Positions 63,113 through 64,000 of a DNA stretch of 64,000 bases are shown piece after piece (the stretch's first letter is position 1; each line of letters opens with the position of its first letter). Source of the DNA: Streptomyces sp. R33 (GTDB taxonomy: Bacteria > Actinomycetota > Actinomycetes > Streptomycetales > Streptomycetaceae); NCBI RefSeq assembly GCF_041200175.1, contig NZ_CP165727.1, forward strand, positions 4,662,501 to 4,726,500, given 5' to 3'. Made by a program: the position numbers and the translations under genes. The notes beneath the pieces are model-generated. The model saw nothing but the letters and a program-made list of their open reading frames with translations. It did no database searches and had not been told where the DNA came from.

Positions 63113-63567
63113 GCGTCCACGCTCCGGTCCTCGGCAGCGGCGCCGGGTTCGGCAGCGCCGGGTTCGGCAGCGCCCGGGTCCGTGATGCCGAACTCGGCGG
63201 CCCACTTGGCGCGGTCCCGGGCCACGGCGTCCGAGCCGCCCCACCAGATGGTGACGAAGCGCAGCCGGACGTCGCCGTCGTTGGTCAGGTCGTGGTCCTG
63301 GAACGGGGTGATGTACACGGTCTCGCCGGCGCGGACTCGGCGGCTCTCCGCGCCGATCCGCATCACTCCGCTGCCCTCGACGATGAAGAACATCTCGTTC
63401 TCGTCGTGGTCGTGCGGGGTGGACGTGGCGCCCGGCGCCACGTCGACCCAGGCGCCGCCCCAGTTGGGCTCCTCGACGGCCTCGGGCCAGGGGAAGATCC
63501 GCCGGCCGCTGACGTTGTACGGCTCCTCGAAGACCATGTCGTCCTCATGGGCGGTGAAGATGTGCAT
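63109..63567 (-). CDS. stand-alone cupin (candidate N-N-forming partner of the MetRS-like ligase)
   Basis: 152 residues from ATG at 63567; an in-frame TTG at 63582 abuts the previous stop and would add five residues. Cupin motif 1 is PHDHDENEMFFIVEG (His 52, His 54, Glu 58) and motif 2 is ETVYITPFQDHDLTN (His 92), so all four metal ligands are present. In known hydrazine synthetases the cupin is fused to the MetRS-like domain. The C-terminal tail has a small repeat (PGAAEPGAAEPGAA). Stop overlaps the FAD gene start. Confidence 0.88.
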   Translation of the reverse strand: MHIFTAHEDDMVFEEPYNVSGRRIFPWPEAVEEPNWGGAWVDVAPGATSTPHDHDENEMFFIVEGSGVMRIGAESRRVRAGETVYITPFQDHDLTNDGDVRLRFVTIWWGGSDAVARDRAKWAAEFGITDPGAAEPGAAEPGAAAEDRSVDA

Positions 63568-63582
63568 CGCGTACGGGTCCAA

Positions 63583-64000
63583 TCAGGCGGCGACGGGCTG
63601 GCGCAGGCGGGCGCGCAGGTCGCGGTGGATGGTGTCGGCCTTGGCGGCCATCTGGCTGAAGGAGGTGGCGCTGCCGATGCCGTGCCGCCACTCGGTGAGC
63701 CCGTCGAGGTAGATCCCGACCTCGCAGTCGTCGGTGGTCAGGGCGCGGTAGGCGCGGGTCACCTCGGGCCGGCCCTGCGCGTCGAGGCGCAGGTGGGGGA
63801 CGAACGCGGCGAGCTGGCGGGGCAGCGCGGCCTCGCGGTAGCCGGTGCAGACGATCACCGCGTCGGCCTCGATCAGGCCGCTCTCGCCGGTGAACACCTC
63901 CGCGGTGCGCAGCTGCACCCGTCCGTCCGGGGCCTCGTCGACGGCGGTCACCTCGGTGCGCTTGTGCATGTGCAGGCGCTGCCGGCCGGTGAACCGGTCC
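63583..64000 (-). CDS. SidA/IucD-type amino-acid N-hydroxylase (C-terminal part, runs off right edge)
   Basis: 138 residues are visible from position 64000 down to the stop at 63583. They include the NADPH-domain motif ADAVIVCTGYREAALPRQLA and the C-terminal VGIYLDGLTEWRHGIGSATS with SFSQMAAKADTIHRDLRARL, matching FAD/NADPH-dependent N-hydroxylating monooxygenases of the L-ornithine/L-lysine class. The N-terminal FAD domain lies outside the window. In hydrazine pathways this enzyme hydroxylates the N6 of lysine. It is the first operon gene visible. Confidence 0.82.
   Translation of the reverse strand, partial: DRFTGRQRLHMHKRTEVTAVDEAPDGRVQLRTAEVFTGESGLIEADAVIVCTGYREAALPRQLAAFVPHLRLDAQGRPEVTRAYRALTTDDCEVGIYLDGLTEWRHGIGSATSFSQMAAKADTIHRDLRARLRQPVAA

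Overview
The window is a stretch of a Streptomyces chromosome. The evidence is the very high GC with strong third-position GC bias, frequent GTG starts, a bldC gene, a lone Lsr2-like (lsrL) gene, DUF397/Scr1-type regulators, mycothiol-type enzymes, and a gene order (upp, dnaX, purD, purC, lsrL, purSQL, purF, purM, vdh, bldC, hrpA) that I recall as the conserved core around SCO4030-SCO4095 of S. coelicolor. That locus comparison is from memory, not from a search.

Layout. 0-8.9 kb: tRNA-deaminase-associated protein (cut by the left edge), a universal stress protein, upp, a LytR C-terminal-domain protein, a small protein usually labelled VapB-like, a HerA-type ATPase, an orphan OpcA paralogue, a cupin, an HhH-GPD repair protein and a VOC protein. 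8.9-11.2 kb: a decaying patch with a doubly frameshifted HTH gene, an internally deleted Uma2 gene, an internally deleted Scr1-type regulator and a DUF397 protein with a duplicated motif. 12-15.5 kb: a molybdenum-flavoured patch (di-TOBE protein, Mo-cofactor oxidoreductase, xanthine-dehydrogenase remnant, PucR-type regulator, HTH-TOBE protein). 15.5-18.4 kb: PadR regulator divergent from a membrane protein, and a DUF2182/DUF1326 pair. 18.5-27 kb: tRNA-Ser, SRP RNA, dnaX, purD, two uncharacterised genes, purC. 27-30 kb: tRNA-Gly genes, a two-component system, lsrL. 30-41 kb: purSQL, purF and purM, with a membrane protein, an MDMPI-fold protein, a META lipoprotein and a Tat sulfatase with its own small leader peptide in between. 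41-45 kb: DUF3073, valine dehydrogenase, bldC. 45-57 kb: hrpA, a DsbA/CcdA pair, tRNA-Phe/Asp/Glu, a metallopeptidase with two fluoride channels, a DEAD-box helicase with a repeat tail, tRNA-Lys.

57-64 kb is the accessory end and the most interesting part. A small secreted peptide and a TrmB/LuxR-type regulator are followed by a tightly coupled minus-strand operon. In transcription order it encodes an N-hydroxylase of the SidA/IucD type (cut by the right edge), a cupin, a DAO-type FAD oxidoreductase, a serine O-acetyltransferase, a methionyl-tRNA-synthetase-like enzyme, an amino-acid-permease-like membrane protein and a rhodanese. N-hydroxylase, cupin, MetRS-like enzyme and FAD oxidase together are the known signature of hydrazine (N-N bond) synthesis from lysine and glycine, as in the s56-p1, pyrazomycin and formycin pathways. 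Here the cupin and MetRS-like parts are separate genes and a CysE sits between them, so the operon looks like the start of an N-N-bond natural-product cluster that continues to the right.

Genes working together: purC/D/F/L/M/Q/S cover most of de novo purine synthesis. Several housekeeping genes (dnaX, purD, purF and others) have a TANNNT hexamer only 6-7 nt before the start codon and so look leaderless. Limits: frames, motifs and repeats were read by eye; family names rest on recognised motifs; no database search was possible.
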